A stretch of 64,000 nt of DNA, from contig JAFZVV010000008.1 in assembly GCA_017617615.1 (NCBI GenBank), forward strand, positions 5,573 to 69,572. The letters run 5' to 3'. Position 1 is the first letter of the stretch; each line of letters begins with the position of its first letter. Position numbers and translations under genes: made by a program. Shown here in pieces: positions 1-8,931 of this stretch. A model generated the notes under the pieces. That model did no database searches. It was not told the DNA's origin and saw only the letters and a list, made by a program, of their open reading frames with translations. The stretch comes from Prevotella sp. GTDB taxonomy: Bacteria > Bacteroidota > Bacteroidia > Bacteroidales > Bacteroidaceae.

Positions 1-1019
1 TCGATGAGGAACTGGTTGAGGATGTCGATGCCACGTGCGCCCACGCTCATGCGCAGGCCTATCTCACGGGTGCGCTCCGTCACACTCACATACATGATGT
101 TCATGATGCCGATGCCACCCACGATGAGCGAGATGCCTGCCACGGCACCCAACAGGATGGTGAGCATGTTGGTAGTGGAGTTCATCATGCTCGACAACTC
201 CTCCTGCGACCGGATGTTGAAGTCGTCCTCGTCGCCGGGCATGTCGTCGGTGGCTTCTTTCAGTTTATGGTTACGACGCAGAATCCCGTTGATTTCATCG
301 ATGGCCTTGTCGGTGACTCCCTCGGTGATGGCAGAGCACTGGATGCCGCTGAGGTAGGTCTGGGCAAGGATGCGCTTCATCACCGACGTGTAGGGAGCGA
401 GCACCATGTCGTCCTGGTCCATGCCCATGGAGTTGTAGCCTTTCTTCTTCAAGACACCCACCACACGGAACGGTATCGACTTGAAGCGGATGACCTTGCC
501 GATGGGGTCGCTGCCCTCGCCGAAGAGGTTGTCGACGACGGTCTGGCCGAGCACACATACCTTTGCGCTCGACTTGATGTCGGCATCGGTGAACATCTCG
601 CCGTCGGAAACGGTGAGCTGGCGGATTTCCAGATAGTCCTGGCTCACGCCATAGACTGATGAGGGCGCATTGTTGTTGCCGTAGATGAACTGTCCGGAAC
701 TCTGCACCATCGGACTCACGGCCTTCACATAGGTGCACCCCTCCTTGATGGCCTCGTAGTCTTCCATCTTCAGTGTTTCCATCGACGAGGCATCCTGTCG
801 CACGCCACCACGGAAGTCGGCGCCCGGACTGATCATGATCATGTTCGAGCCCATCTCCGAGATGTTGGCCTGGATGCTCTGTTTCGTGCCTTGGCCGATG
901 GCGAGCATGGTAATCACCGATGCGATGCCGATAATGATGCCCAGGGCGGTGAGAAACGACCGCGTCTTGTTCGCGGAAATGGCACGGAGGGCTATTTTGA
1001 AAAGATTGGTATAGTTCAT
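1..1019 (-). CDS. MacB/FtsX-type ABC transporter permease (C-terminus cut by window edge)
   Basis: Inner-membrane permease of a MacAB-TolC-type export system. The roughly 339 visible residues begin MNYTNLFKIALRAIS. They show a first membrane helix (about 20-42, ending VITMLAIGQG), a long periplasmic MacB_PCD-like domain, and near residues 290-315 a second helix running into the FtsX signature IMNIMYVSVTERTREIG. Unlike E. coli MacB it has no fused ATPase; that is the separate gene 11 bp upstream. MacB permeases are usually about 400 residues, so the last two helices lie outside the window. The promoter lies upstream of the TolC gene, so this is the fourth gene of the operon. The substrate cannot be told from sequence; drugs, lipids and peptides are all exported by relatives. 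Confidence 0.93.
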   Translation of the reverse strand, partial: MNYTNLFKIALRAISANKTRSFLTALGIIIGIASVITMLAIGQGTKQSIQANISEMGSNMIMISPGADFRGGVRQDASSMETLKMEDYEAIKEGCTYVKAVSPMVQSSGQFIYGNNNAPSSVYGVSQDYLEIRQLTVSDGEMFTDADIKSSAKVCVLGQTVVDNLFGEGSDPIGKVIRFKSIPFRVVGVLKKKGYNSMGMDQDDMVLAPYTSVMKRILAQTYLSGIQCSAITEGVTDKAIDEINGILRRNHKLKEATDDMPGDEDDFNIRSQEELSSMMNSTTNMLTILLGAVAGISLIVGGIGIMNIMYVSVTERTREIGLRMSVGARGIDILNQFLI

Positions 1020-1030
1020 GACGTGGTGGT

Positions 1031-1783
1031 TTATTCGTCGTCGTTGGCGGGCAGGGCAGCCAGGCCTTCCTCCGCCGATAGGATGTTGTGGTTCTCCTCG
1101 TCGCTGATGACACGGCCGTCGCGCAGCATGATGTTGCGGCTGGAGTAGTTGGCGATGTCGGGGTTGTGGGTGACGAAGATAATGGTTCGCCCCTGCGAAT
1201 GGAGTTTCTGGAAGAGAACAAGGATTTCATAGCTCGTGCGGGTGTCGAGGTTTCCCGTGGCCTCGTCGGCGAGGATTACCGCGGGGTCGTTGACGAGTGC
1301 ACGGGCGATGGCCACGCGCTGCATCTGTCCGCCCGACATCTGGTTCGACTTGTGGTAGAGACGGTCACCCAGTCCTACGGCCTTCAGGGCCTCCACGGCT
1401 TTCTCGTGGCGCTGGCGGGCACTCACGTTGCTGTTGTACATCAGCGGCAGTTCCACGTTCTCCACGCTGGTGGTCTTGGGCAAGAGGTTGTAATTCTGGA
1501 AGATGAACCCAATCTTGCGGTTGCGCAGTACGGCGCGCTGCGACTTCGACATCTTGCGCACCGACACGCCGTCGAGGAAGTACTCTCCGGTGGTGGGGGT
1601 GTCGAGACAGCCCAACTGGTTGAGAAGGGTCGATTTGCCCGACCCCGACTTGCCCATGATGGTGACGAACTCCCCTTCATGGATTTTGAACGACACGCCA
1701 CGCAGCGCGTGTACGGTCTCCTCGCCCACGATGAAGTCGCGTTTGACGTTCTGCAATTCGATGACTACTTTCTTTTCCTCCAT
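1031..1783 (-). CDS. ABC transporter ATP-binding protein (MacB/LolD-type)
   Basis: Cytoplasmic ATPase that drives the adjacent MacB-type permease. The 250 residues contain Walker [10 protein letters not shown] at about 44-52, the Q-loop IFQNYNLL, the signature [15 protein letters not shown], Walker B VILADEAT and the switch histidine in FVTHNPD. Length and motifs match the LolD/MacB subfamily of type VII ABC systems. It sits between the permease (11 bp downstream) and the adaptor (29 bp upstream), all on one strand, so the three should be cotranslated parts of one pump. The tail after residue 225 is acidic ([13 protein letters not shown]), which is not diagnostic. Confidence 0.96.
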   Translation of the reverse strand: MEEKKVVIELQNVKRDFIVGEETVHALRGVSFKIHEGEFVTIMGKSGSGKSTLLNQLGCLDTPTTGEYFLDGVSVRKMSKSQRAVLRNRKIGFIFQNYNLLPKTTSVENVELPLMYNSNVSARQRHEKAVEALKAVGLGDRLYHKSNQMSGGQMQRVAIARALVNDPAVILADEATGNLDTRTSYEILVLFQKLHSQGRTIIFVTHNPDIANYSSRNIMLRDGRVISDEENHNILSAEEGLAALPANDDE

Positions 1784-1812
1784 GTTGACGGATATTTGGG
1801 CGTTCTCAAGGC

Positions 1813-2994
1813 TTATTTCTTGTTGTTGTTACGGCGCGGTGGTCCGGGGGCGAACGGACTCTGCTCGGCATTTTCGCCAGGGAATTCCTCCTCACTCGTC
1901 ACCGATATTTCAGAGATGACCTCCATGCCCTTGTTCACGCCACTCACAATCTCGGTGTTGGAGCCGTCGCTCTGTCCCAGCTTCACGGGATGAGCCTTCA
2001 CCACGTCGCCCTCAAGGGTCCAAAGCTTGTCCTTTCCGGCGCAGTCGGCTATCTTGCGCTGCTTGCCGATGGTCTCCTTCATCGGGGTGAAGCGGAGGGC
2101 CTTCGTGGGCACGCAGAGCACGCCATAGCGCTCGAAGGTGTAGATGGTAACGCTGGCGGTGAGACCGGGTTTCAGTTTCAGTTGCGAGTTGGGTGCGCTG
2201 ATCACCACCTCGTAGGTTACCACGTTGTTCGTGGTGGTGGCTTCCTGGCGCACTTGTGTCACCGTGCCTTGGAACGTGTCGTCGGGATAAGCATCCACGG
2301 TGAAGGTGACGCGTTCGCCGGCTTTCACGCCGCCGATGTCCGCCTCATCCACATTGGCTACCACCTGCATGTTGGTCAGGTCTTTCGCAATCTTGAAGAG
2401 TTCCGGGGTGTTGAAACTGGCTGCCACCGTCTGGCCTTCCTCCACCGACTTCGACAGCACCACGCCGTCGATGGGCGAGGTGATGGTCGCATAGCTGAGG
2501 TTGGTCTGGGCACGGCGCACGTTTTCCGTGGCTTGTGCCACCTGTTCCTGTGCCTGACGGTAACTGAGCTGGGCATTCTCGAAGTCGTCGGCACTCACCA
2601 GGCCTTTCTTGAAGAGGGTCTGGTAGCGCTTGTAGTTGGCCTCCTGGTAGTTGAGCGCGCTCTGTGCGCTCGAGAGGTTGGCTTTCGCGGTGTTGAGTTC
2701 GCTGGTGAGGTTGGTCTTGTCGAGTTCGGCTATCACCTGCCCTTTCTTCACGACGCTGTTGTAGTCGACATAGAGCTTGCTGACGATACCCGACACCTGC
2801 GTACCCACAGTCACCGAGGTCACCGGTTCTATGGTGCCCGTAGCGGTGACGCTGTTGCGCAGGGTTGTTTCTTCTACTTTCACGGTATTGAAGTTGATGA
2901 CTTCTTCTTTCTTCCCGCCGGAGCATTTCCAGAACACGATGGCTATGATGGCGACAAGGAGAACGAAATACCAGATTTTGCTAATCTTCTTCAT
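1813..2994 (-). CDS. Efflux RND/MacA-type periplasmic adaptor subunit
   Basis: Membrane-fusion protein that bridges the inner-membrane permease and the TolC channel. Of its 393 residues, 7-24 form an N-terminal anchor (WYFVLLVAIIAIVF). A biotinyl-lipoyl half motif (TVGTQVSGIVSKLYVDYNS) follows, then a coiled-coil hairpin rich in Gln and Ala (about 100-165), the returning lipoyl half (ITSPIDGVVLSKSVEEGQTV), a beta-barrel and a membrane-proximal domain. The C-terminus ends in a basic Pro/Asn/Lys tail. A cysteine (WKCSGG) lies just after the anchor, but without a clear lipobox. It lies 39 bp downstream of the TolC-family gene and 29 bp upstream of the ATPase gene. Confidence 0.95.
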   Translation of the reverse strand: MKKISKIWYFVLLVAIIAIVFWKCSGGKKEEVINFNTVKVEETTLRNSVTATGTIEPVTSVTVGTQVSGIVSKLYVDYNSVVKKGQVIAELDKTNLTSELNTAKANLSSAQSALNYQEANYKRYQTLFKKGLVSADDFENAQLSYRQAQEQVAQATENVRRAQTNLSYATITSPIDGVVLSKSVEEGQTVAASFNTPELFKIAKDLTNMQVVANVDEADIGGVKAGERVTFTVDAYPDDTFQGTVTQVRQEATTTNNVVTYEVVISAPNSQLKLKPGLTASVTIYTFERYGVLCVPTKALRFTPMKETIGKQRKIADCAGKDKLWTLEGDVVKAHPVKLGQSDGSNTEIVSGVNKGMEVISEISVTSEEEFPGENAEQSPFAPGPPRRNNNKK

Positions 2995-3033
2995 ATCATG
3001 GGTGTTGTGTTGATTTTTCAGTGACGGGAGGGG

Positions 3034-4383
3034 TTACTTGCCGAGCAGGGGCTGTTGGTAGAACTTCAGCATGTAGATGTTGAGGATGGTCATGTACTTG
3101 CTCTCCAACTCGTTCTGCTGCGCCTGCACGAGATTGGTCTTGCCGGTCATCAGCTCCACGATGTTCTTCAGACCAAGGCGGAACTGCTCGCTGAGCAGCT
3201 CATAGCTCGCCTCCTGACTTGCCGTCGCCACTTGCGCCGCCTTGAACTTGCTCTGGTTGGTGGTAGCATCAATCCAGAAGGTTTCGATGGTGTTGTAGAG
3301 CGTCTTCTGCTTGTCTTTCAGGTCGAGCAGGCTGCTCTCACGCTGCAGGCGTGCCTTGTTGATGGCGGTCTTCGTCTGGCGGTTGTCGAGGATAGGGATA
3401 CTGAGGGTAGCACCTACCGAGAAATCGACGTTGCTCTTGAGCTGGTGTCCCCAGCCTTCTTTGCTCATCGACGTGGTGTTGGTGGAGAAACCTCCCGAGA
3501 GGCCCACTGTGGGACTCTTCCCGGCACGGGCGATGTCGATGTTCACGTCGCTGCTCTCAATGGCGATGAGGGCGCTGCGTATCTCCGGGCGGTTGTCGAG
3601 GGCAGCGGCATAAACGGTATAGAGGGCGGGAATCTCCTCCAGTGCCTGCGCGTCGGTATATTGTGGGATGGCGATGTCGAAGTCGGTGGCATCGGTAAGC
3701 TCAAGAAGCTGCTTGAGCTGGAACTTATAGTTCCTCACGTTGCTCTCCGCTGCCACGATGTTATATTCGTCCTGGGCTCGCTGGGCAGTGAGTTGCGACA
3801 GGTCGGCACGGCTCATCTTGCCCACCTCTACCATGGTCTTGCCACGCTGCTCGTTGAGTTTGCTCGTCTCCAGGCTCTGCTTGCTCACGGCGATGGCCTC
3901 GGTGGTATAGAGTATCTGCACATAGAGCTGCACGATGCGCTCCTCGATGCTCCGCGCGGTGGTCACCGAGTCGACCTGTGCCTGCTGGGCGGTAAGCTCG
4001 TTCAGGCGGATGGTGTTCCTGTTGCGGTTGCCGTTCCACACCGTCCAGTTCGCGTTCACACCATAGTTGCCGCTGTAGTACACCTTGTCGATGCTCGACT
4101 GCACGTAGCCGTTGGCCACCGTGCTCTGTCCGGCGGAGATGAAGGGGCGGTAGACGACGTTCTGGCTGGTCGACGCGCTGAGCGAGGGGTCAAGGGCGGC
4201 TTTCGACTGCAGGATGTCTTCCTCGGCGGAAAGGCGCTGAATCTGGCTTTTCTTGAGCTGGATGTTGTTTTGCAGGGCATAGTCGATACATTCCTGTAAG
4301 GTCCATTTTTTGCCCGTGGCCTGTCCGAAGGCGGGAATGGCGGTCAGTAGCAGCCATGCCCAGGCTATGATTGTCTTGTTCAT
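3034..4383 (-). CDS. TolC-family outer membrane efflux protein
   Basis: Outer-membrane channel of the tripartite pump. The 449 residues have a Sec signal peptide (MNKTIIAWAWLLLTAIPAFGQ) and two OEP repeats of long amphipathic helices. Characteristic pieces are LQECIDYALQNNIQLKKS at the N-terminus, VGLSGGFS in the middle and the closing helix with LVQAQQNELESKYMTILN. Usual TolC length is 430-490. It is the first gene of the operon, with a Bacteroides-type -7 box about 60 bp upstream of the start codon. Confidence 0.95.
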   Translation of the reverse strand: MNKTIIAWAWLLLTAIPAFGQATGKKWTLQECIDYALQNNIQLKKSQIQRLSAEEDILQSKAALDPSLSASTSQNVVYRPFISAGQSTVANGYVQSSIDKVYYSGNYGVNANWTVWNGNRNRNTIRLNELTAQQAQVDSVTTARSIEERIVQLYVQILYTTEAIAVSKQSLETSKLNEQRGKTMVEVGKMSRADLSQLTAQRAQDEYNIVAAESNVRNYKFQLKQLLELTDATDFDIAIPQYTDAQALEEIPALYTVYAAALDNRPEIRSALIAIESSDVNIDIARAGKSPTVGLSGGFSTNTTSMSKEGWGHQLKSNVDFSVGATLSIPILDNRQTKTAINKARLQRESSLLDLKDKQKTLYNTIETFWIDATTNQSKFKAAQVATASQEASYELLSEQFRLGLKNIVELMTGKTNLVQAQQNELESKYMTILNIYMLKFYQQPLLGK

Positions 4384-4442
4384 ATCGTCTTTTTCAGTCT
4401 GTTTGGTGATTGTAAAAACTGACGGGTCTTTGCTTCAAGTAG

Positions 4443-4450
4443 CAAAGATA
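4443..4450 (-). promoter_or_regulatory. Predicted -7 box for the efflux operon
   Basis: On the minus strand the bases read TATCTTTG, matching the Bacteroides sigma-ABfr -7 consensus TANNTTTG. Transcription would start near 4436, giving a leader of about 50 nt before the TolC-family gene. A TTTG -33 element at standard spacing is not obvious. The rest of the 348-bp divergent spacer 4384-4731 is AT-rich and contains no gene that I can support. Confidence 0.55.
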
Positions 4451-4664
4451 GCATTTTTTTCCCAATTATAGAGGAAAGGATGGAATATCTTTTCCTTTTT
4501 TGGAGGAAAAAACACAAAACTTCTCCTTATCATGTCAACGTAGAGTGAGGTGGCTTCATTTTGGTGTTATCCCATCCGCTACTCAAATGAAAAAAACAAA
4601 ATGTATTTTTTCCCAAAAGAGATTTTTTTTTGGTTATTTTGTTTCATATTAAAAGTTTTTTTAT

Positions 4665-4672
4665 TATTTTTG
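4665..4672 (+). promoter_or_regulatory. Predicted -7 box for the secreted repeat protein gene
   Basis: The octamer TATTTTTG matches TANNTTTG. A TTTG lies at 4638-4641, 23 nt upstream, slightly longer than the usual 19-21. Transcription would start near 4679, leaving a leader of about 50 nt. Confidence 0.5.
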
Positions 4673-4731
4673 TGGCATATTACTAGCAGCATCGAAAATC
4701 TATTATTAGTTCATCAATACCTTTACTACTT

Positions 4732-6936
4732 ATGAAAAAGCTATTACTATTTATTGCAGCCGCTGTTGTTGCCATCAGCGCAGCGGCAAATGACCACAAG
4801 CCTATCCCCAATCCACGGGTAGAGCCACAGCTCGACAAAAAGGAGGTCAATGCCAAGATGCACGACAACGTCGGGCTCAAACGGATTGTTGCCGATGATC
4901 CTGCTGGAGAATCTGTCAACTATCAAGCTGTTGCAGAAGGTGTGTATCCTTCTGGGGGTTATTTTTATTGTGGACAGCCCGATTTCGAGGCAAAAGTCGT
5001 GTTTGCTGATGATGGCAAGACGGTGTCCATCCAAGGTCTGATAGCCACTTATCCTGATGCTTGGTTGACAGGTACGCTGAACGACGATGGCACGAAACTC
5101 ACCATCCCCGTAGGGCAGTCTGTCTATTACAGTGTGTTTTATGATGCTGATGTTGTTTTAGGGTGGGGCAGCACTACCGTAGAAGGCACCAGCTTGGTGC
5201 TAACTATCGACCCATCCGTGGAGGCAATCACGTTCTCCGTTGATCCATCGACTGGGGTAATGACTCTCGACGGCGGCGAAGGTGACATTAGCGTAGGTGG
5301 TTTAGACGCCTTCGAGGGAACGGGACTTTGTGGTTATTGGACGGACGATGGCTCCATGAGCTTATGCTTCTGGGCCATAACGCTGACCCCTGTAGATGTA
5401 AAACCAGCCGTTCCTGCCGATCCCACGAATGTTGTTTGGAATGATGGTGGTGATGAGAGCGGTTATTCCAACCTCTCCTATACGTTGCCTACGACCGATG
5501 TGGATGGCAAAACCCTCGTAAAGTCTAATTTGTATTACAGCATCTACCTGGATGATGACCAGCTCTTTACCTTCGACGCGGAGACGTACACAGACCTCAC
5601 AGAAGACATGACAGAGATTCCTGCAAGTTTCACAGGCTATGACTTCTATCCTGCCAGGGTATACTTCTACCGCACGCTTAAAAACGACAACCCTTTCTTT
5701 GAGAATCGCATAGGTATCCAGGCCATCTATAAAGTGGAGACAGCAGACGGGGAAGTAGTGAACAAGTCGAACATCGTATACTGGACTATTCCGCCTGACG
5801 TTCCACCCGTTCCACCCGTTCCTGCCGTTCCAGCCGATCCCACGAATGTCGTTTGGACTGATGGTGGTGATGAGAGCGGTTATTCCAACCTTTCCTATAC
5901 GTTGCCTACGACCGATGTGGATGGAAATGACCTCGACAAGAATAGCTTGTATTACAGCATCTACTTGGATGATGACCAGCTCTTCACCTTCGACGCGGAG
6001 ACGTACACTTATGACTTATCGGAAGACATGACAGAGATTCCTGCAAGTTTCATAGGCTATGACTTCTATCCTGCCAGGGTATACTTCTATCGCACCAACA
6101 AAGGCGACAACCCCTTCTTCGAGAATCGCATAGGTATCCAGGCCATCTATAAAGTGGAGACAGCAGACGGGGAAGTAGTGAACAAGTCGAACATCGTATA
6201 CTGGGAACTGCCGAAGCCGCTAATGCTGGCCGACGATGCCAACAACGAAGCAATCCTGGAAGAGAACAGAGGAACGACCACAGATGTCGTTATCTCTGGA
6301 CGCACGCTCTATAAGGATGGTTACTGGAACACGCTGTGCCTGCCCTTCGCCCTGGAGAGCTTCACGGGTACTCCACTCGAGGGTGCCATTGTGAAGACCC
6401 TGGAGAGCGCGTCGTTCAGCGAAGGCACCCTGACGCTCAACTTCAGCGAGAACAGCCTTACCAGCATTGAGGCTGGCAAGCCCTACATCGTGAGGTGGGA
6501 GGCTACCGAAGGTGCCAGCGACATCACCGACCCCGTCTTTGAAGGTGTTACCATCATCAATTGGACGAGCAATGTAGAGACAGACGTCGTCCACTTCATA
6601 GGCTCCTACTCTCCTGTCTACGTAGAAGGCGAAAACAAGACCATGATTTACGTCGACGACAAGAACAAGCTCCACTGCCCGGGCGGTGCCATGACCATCA
6701 ATGCCTTCCGTGCCGTCTTCATTTTACAGGGTGACCTGGAATGCGGAACTGGTTCAGGCATCAACAAGTTTGTCCTCAACTACGGCGACGATCCCACAGG
6801 CATATCGACTCCTGTCATCGTTGAAAGCAATGACGTTAAGTCAGGGTGGTTCACGCTCGATGGCCGCCAGCTCAGCGGACAGCCTGCAACGAAGGGTGTC
6901 TATATCAACAATGGTGTTAAAGTCGTGAAGAAGTGA
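4732..6936 (+). CDS. Secreted repeat protein with type IX-like C-terminal domain
   Basis: Exported protein of 734 residues, function unknown. It has a Sec signal peptide (MKKLLLFIAAAVVAISAAA), an N-terminal beta-rich region (about 60-220), two almost identical modules of about 139 residues starting ADPTNVVW (about 230 and 369), and a C-terminal region beginning near 505 (VVISGRTLYKDGYWNTLCLP). The end has the pattern GWFTLDGRQLSGQPATKG followed by a short basic tail, as seen in Prevotella proteins exported by the type IX system. The two modules are joined by a Pro/Val linker (PPDVPPVPPVPAVP). A small peptide gene follows 48 bp downstream, probably on the same transcript. I do not recognise an enzymatic domain. 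Confidence 0.85.
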   Translation: MKKLLLFIAAAVVAISAAANDHKPIPNPRVEPQLDKKEVNAKMHDNVGLKRIVADDPAGESVNYQAVAEGVYPSGGYFYCGQPDFEAKVVFADDGKTVSIQGLIATYPDAWLTGTLNDDGTKLTIPVGQSVYYSVFYDADVVLGWGSTTVEGTSLVLTIDPSVEAITFSVDPSTGVMTLDGGEGDISVGGLDAFEGTGLCGYWTDDGSMSLCFWAITLTPVDVKPAVPADPTNVVWNDGGDESGYSNLSYTLPTTDVDGKTLVKSNLYYSIYLDDDQLFTFDAETYTDLTEDMTEIPASFTGYDFYPARVYFYRTLKNDNPFFENRIGIQAIYKVETADGEVVNKSNIVYWTIPPDVPPVPPVPAVPADPTNVVWTDGGDESGYSNLSYTLPTTDVDGNDLDKNSLYYSIYLDDDQLFTFDAETYTYDLSEDMTEIPASFIGYDFYPARVYFYRTNKGDNPFFENRIGIQAIYKVETADGEVVNKSNIVYWELPKPLMLADDANNEAILEENRGTTTDVVISGRTLYKDGYWNTLCLPFALESFTGTPLEGAIVKTLESASFSEGTLTLNFSENSLTSIEAGKPYIVRWEATEGASDITDPVFEGVTIINWTSNVETDVVHFIGSYSPVYVEGENKTMIYVDDKNKLHCPGGAMTINAFRAVFILQGDLECGTGSGINKFVLNYGDDPTGISTPVIVESNDVKSGWFTLDGRQLSGQPATKGVYINNGVKVVKK
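5421..6204 (+). repeat. Tandem intragenic duplication (two modules of about 365 nt)
   Basis: Unit one (5421-5784) and unit two (5838-6204) are nearly identical in DNA, with a period of 417-420 nt including the linker. They differ by scattered substitutions and one extra codon in unit two. Such high DNA identity indicates a recent duplication or ongoing recombination between the copies. Confidence 0.9.
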
Positions 6937-6984
6937 GCGAAGCTCAAAGTCGTAATTTAATAACAATAACAAGGAGACAAGATT

Positions 6985-7155
6985 ATGAAAACGACATATA
7001 AGAAACCTGCCATACGGACCAGGAATTGGAAGTACGAGGTGCTGCTCACCGTAAGTGAATTGGAAACCAATCTCCAAGGCAGCGAGGAAATGGAGTTTGA
7101 TGGTGTTGCAGTAGGCAATGCCCGTTCCAATACCAGTGTCTGGGAAGAGGAATAA
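6985..7155 (+). CDS. Small acidic-tailed peptide, unknown function
   Basis: A 56-residue reading frame beginning MKTTYKKPAIRTRNWKYEV and ending GNARSNTSVWEEE. An unusually good Shine-Dalgarno stretch (aaggag, 6971-6976) lies 8 nt before the ATG. It follows the secreted repeat protein gene by 48 bp and is followed by a hairpin at 7179, so it looks like the last gene of that unit. It has no signal peptide or membrane helix. The architecture is a basic TYxKPAI-like N-terminus, a middle LLTVSELETN region and a Gly/Asn/Ser stretch ending in Trp plus acidic residues. It resembles short peptides I have seen annotated only as hypothetical in Prevotella and relatives. Its function is unknown. Confidence 0.7.
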   Translation: MKTTYKKPAIRTRNWKYEVLLTVSELETNLQGSEEMEFDGVAVGNARSNTSVWEEE

Positions 7156-7178
7156 TAACGTAATACCATCTTCTATCA

Positions 7179-7215
7179 CAGCCCGGCAACAGCAATAACG
7201 ACTGTTGTCGGGCTG
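7179..7215 (+). terminator. Hairpin terminator after the small peptide gene
   Basis: A 14-bp stem, cagcccggcaacag / ctgttgtcgggctg, with one G-T wobble and a 9-nt loop, 24 nt after the stop codon. There is no long T-tract (ttaccttt follows), so termination may be inefficient. Confidence 0.6.
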
Positions 7216-7297
7216 TTACCTTTCATCATTAACTTTCCTTCATCAACTCCTCCCTTTGTTGAGCGAAAGCGAAACAAAATGAAAAAAGGAGTTTTCC

Positions 7298-7328
7298 TTT
7301 GCATTATCTTCAGTTTTCAGTAATTTTG
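7298..7328 (+). promoter_or_regulatory. Promoter of the CotH-family gene
   Basis: TTTG at 7298-7301 and TAATTTTG at 7321-7328, separated by 19 nt, match the Bacteroides -33/-7 consensus. Transcription would start near 7335, about 55 nt before the ATG. Confidence 0.75.
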
Positions 7329-7389
7329 CAGCTCATATCAAGGATAGTAACATCTTTAAGGGAATTAATCGGCCGAAGACGAGATAAAA

Positions 7390-8868
7390 ATGACGTGCTT
7401 CAAAAGGATTCTGTTGACTCTGGTGCTCATGCCGTGTGTGGCATGGGCACAACAGCCTTCGTCGGCTCGGCAACCAGCATGGGCACCACCCCCTACATGG
7501 GAACAACTGCAAGAGGTAGGACTACCGTTGGTGGAAGTAACCACCGTCGACGGCGAGGAACCCACTTGCGACTATATCTCGCCACCCGACGGCCTCTCGG
7601 GGCTGACCATCGACAATGCCACGAAAGTGCCGGGGCGTCTGCGCAAGTGGCGCAACGGCGAGGTCGTCTACGACAGCGGTGACTATGTGGAAGGGGCTTC
7701 GGGCATGCGAATCAAGATCAGGGGCAACACCAGTGCCTACGAACCGAAGAAACCCTTCAAGGTGAAGTTGGAGAAAAAGGCCGACCTGTTGTGCCGTGAC
7801 GACGAGGCGTATGCAGACAAGGAGTGGCTGCTGATGAAAGACGACAACGACATTGAAGCCAACGAACTGCTTCATCTGATGATAGGACTGCAGGTAGCGG
7901 AGCGCTGCGGCATGCCTTGGGAACCGAAGTCGGAATTCGTCAACCTGATGGTCAATGGCGACTATCGTGGCGTATATATATTGTGCGAGTCGATAAAACG
8001 GGGAAAGACACGCGTTGACGTGAATAAGGACACGGGGTTCATCATCGAGCGGGATCCCTATTGGTGGAAGGAAGACCTGTTTTTCACTACCGACAGGCAC
8101 CAAATCAATTACACTTTCAAATATCCCGAAGCCGACGACGTGACTGCCGAACAAGTAGACACCATCAAGACGCAGATGGACAAGGTGGAAGATGCCATCT
8201 GGAACGGTCAGTTAGACACGCTTGTCGACCTCGACAACATGGCGAGATGGCTCATGGCCCATGATATCCTCGGTACGTGGGATGCCATAGGGTCGAATAT
8301 CTATCTGGTGAAGTACGACGACTCACCCGACAGCAAGATTCAGATGGGACCCCTCTGGGACTTCGGGTCAATCATGCGGATGACGGGGGAGTGGGCTAAC
8401 GTGCATACGGGCGAGGAGTTCTATTTCCATTATTTGCTCGACATGGCGGCATCGGTCAACATCCCCTTCATCGAAGCCTATCAGACAGCGTGGGATGAGA
8501 GGGGGAAATACGTGCCCGACGAGATGGTGGCCTTCCTCACGGCGTTCCTCGCGAGCGACGTGGCGGTGTCACTGCAGAAATCCAACCATTGGGACATGGC
8601 ACGATGGCAGCTTCTCAAACCTTCGGTGAAGGAGATGGTGCAGCAAGCCATCACGTGGTTTAAAGAGAGGAAGGAATGGATGTCGGAAACGTTGGTGCCG
8701 ATGAGGATTGGCGAGATAAGACAGGACCCGTGGACGGAAACCGTTGGAAATGACGTGCGGTATTACGACCTCGGTGGCATACCGGCAGCCGCCAACACCA
8801 AAGGCATCCGCATCAGAGTAGACCATCAGTCGGGGAGAGAAAGGGCTGTCAAAATATATGTTCCTTGA
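7390..8868 (+). CDS. Secreted CotH kinase-family protein
   Basis: Exported protein of 492 residues with signal peptide MTCFKRILLTLVLMPCVAWA. The CotH domain covers about residues 90-420. It includes MRIKIRGNTSAYEPKKPFKV, the lysine-bearing strand LEKKADLL, the helix NDIEANELLHLMIGLQVAER, the strand EFVNLMVNGDYRGVYIL and the metal-binding MGPLWDFGS, which corresponds to the DFG-like motif of CotH kinases. The C-terminal part (YYDLGGIPAAANTKGIRI) looks like a Prevotella type IX sorting domain. CotH relatives phosphorylate proteins or anchor carbohydrate-active complexes; which applies here is unknown. The next gene follows after 63 bp. Confidence 0.9.
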   Translation: MTCFKRILLTLVLMPCVAWAQQPSSARQPAWAPPPTWEQLQEVGLPLVEVTTVDGEEPTCDYISPPDGLSGLTIDNATKVPGRLRKWRNGEVVYDSGDYVEGASGMRIKIRGNTSAYEPKKPFKVKLEKKADLLCRDDEAYADKEWLLMKDDNDIEANELLHLMIGLQVAERCGMPWEPKSEFVNLMVNGDYRGVYILCESIKRGKTRVDVNKDTGFIIERDPYWWKEDLFFTTDRHQINYTFKYPEADDVTAEQVDTIKTQMDKVEDAIWNGQLDTLVDLDNMARWLMAHDILGTWDAIGSNIYLVKYDDSPDSKIQMGPLWDFGSIMRMTGEWANVHTGEEFYFHYLLDMAASVNIPFIEAYQTAWDERGKYVPDEMVAFLTAFLASDVAVSLQKSNHWDMARWQLLKPSVKEMVQQAITWFKERKEWMSETLVPMRIGEIRQDPWTETVGNDVRYYDLGGIPAAANTKGIRIRVDHQSGRERAVKIYVP

Positions 8869-8879
8869 ATAACTTTCAA

Positions 8880-8922
8880 ATTTCAATCGGGTGTAGCCCG
8901 TTTGAAGGCGAAGCTTAAAATA
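8880..8922. repeat. Copy of a modular intergenic repeat
   Basis: The segment carries the repeat signature aaatttcaatcgggtgtagcc, followed by cgtttgaaggcgaagcttaa. Related segments occur at 20746-20790, 45079-45132, 53128-53245 and 62285-62405. The core folds as CGGGT-GTA-GCCCG with a G-T wobble. It lies between two co-directional genes. Confidence 0.65.
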
Positions 8923-8931
8923 CAAATATTT

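Noticed and set aside
295..1230. 311-codon minus-strand open frame overlapping the permease and ATPase genes
   Set aside because: It is Arg/His-rich low-complexity translation from a shadow frame of the two real transporter genes.
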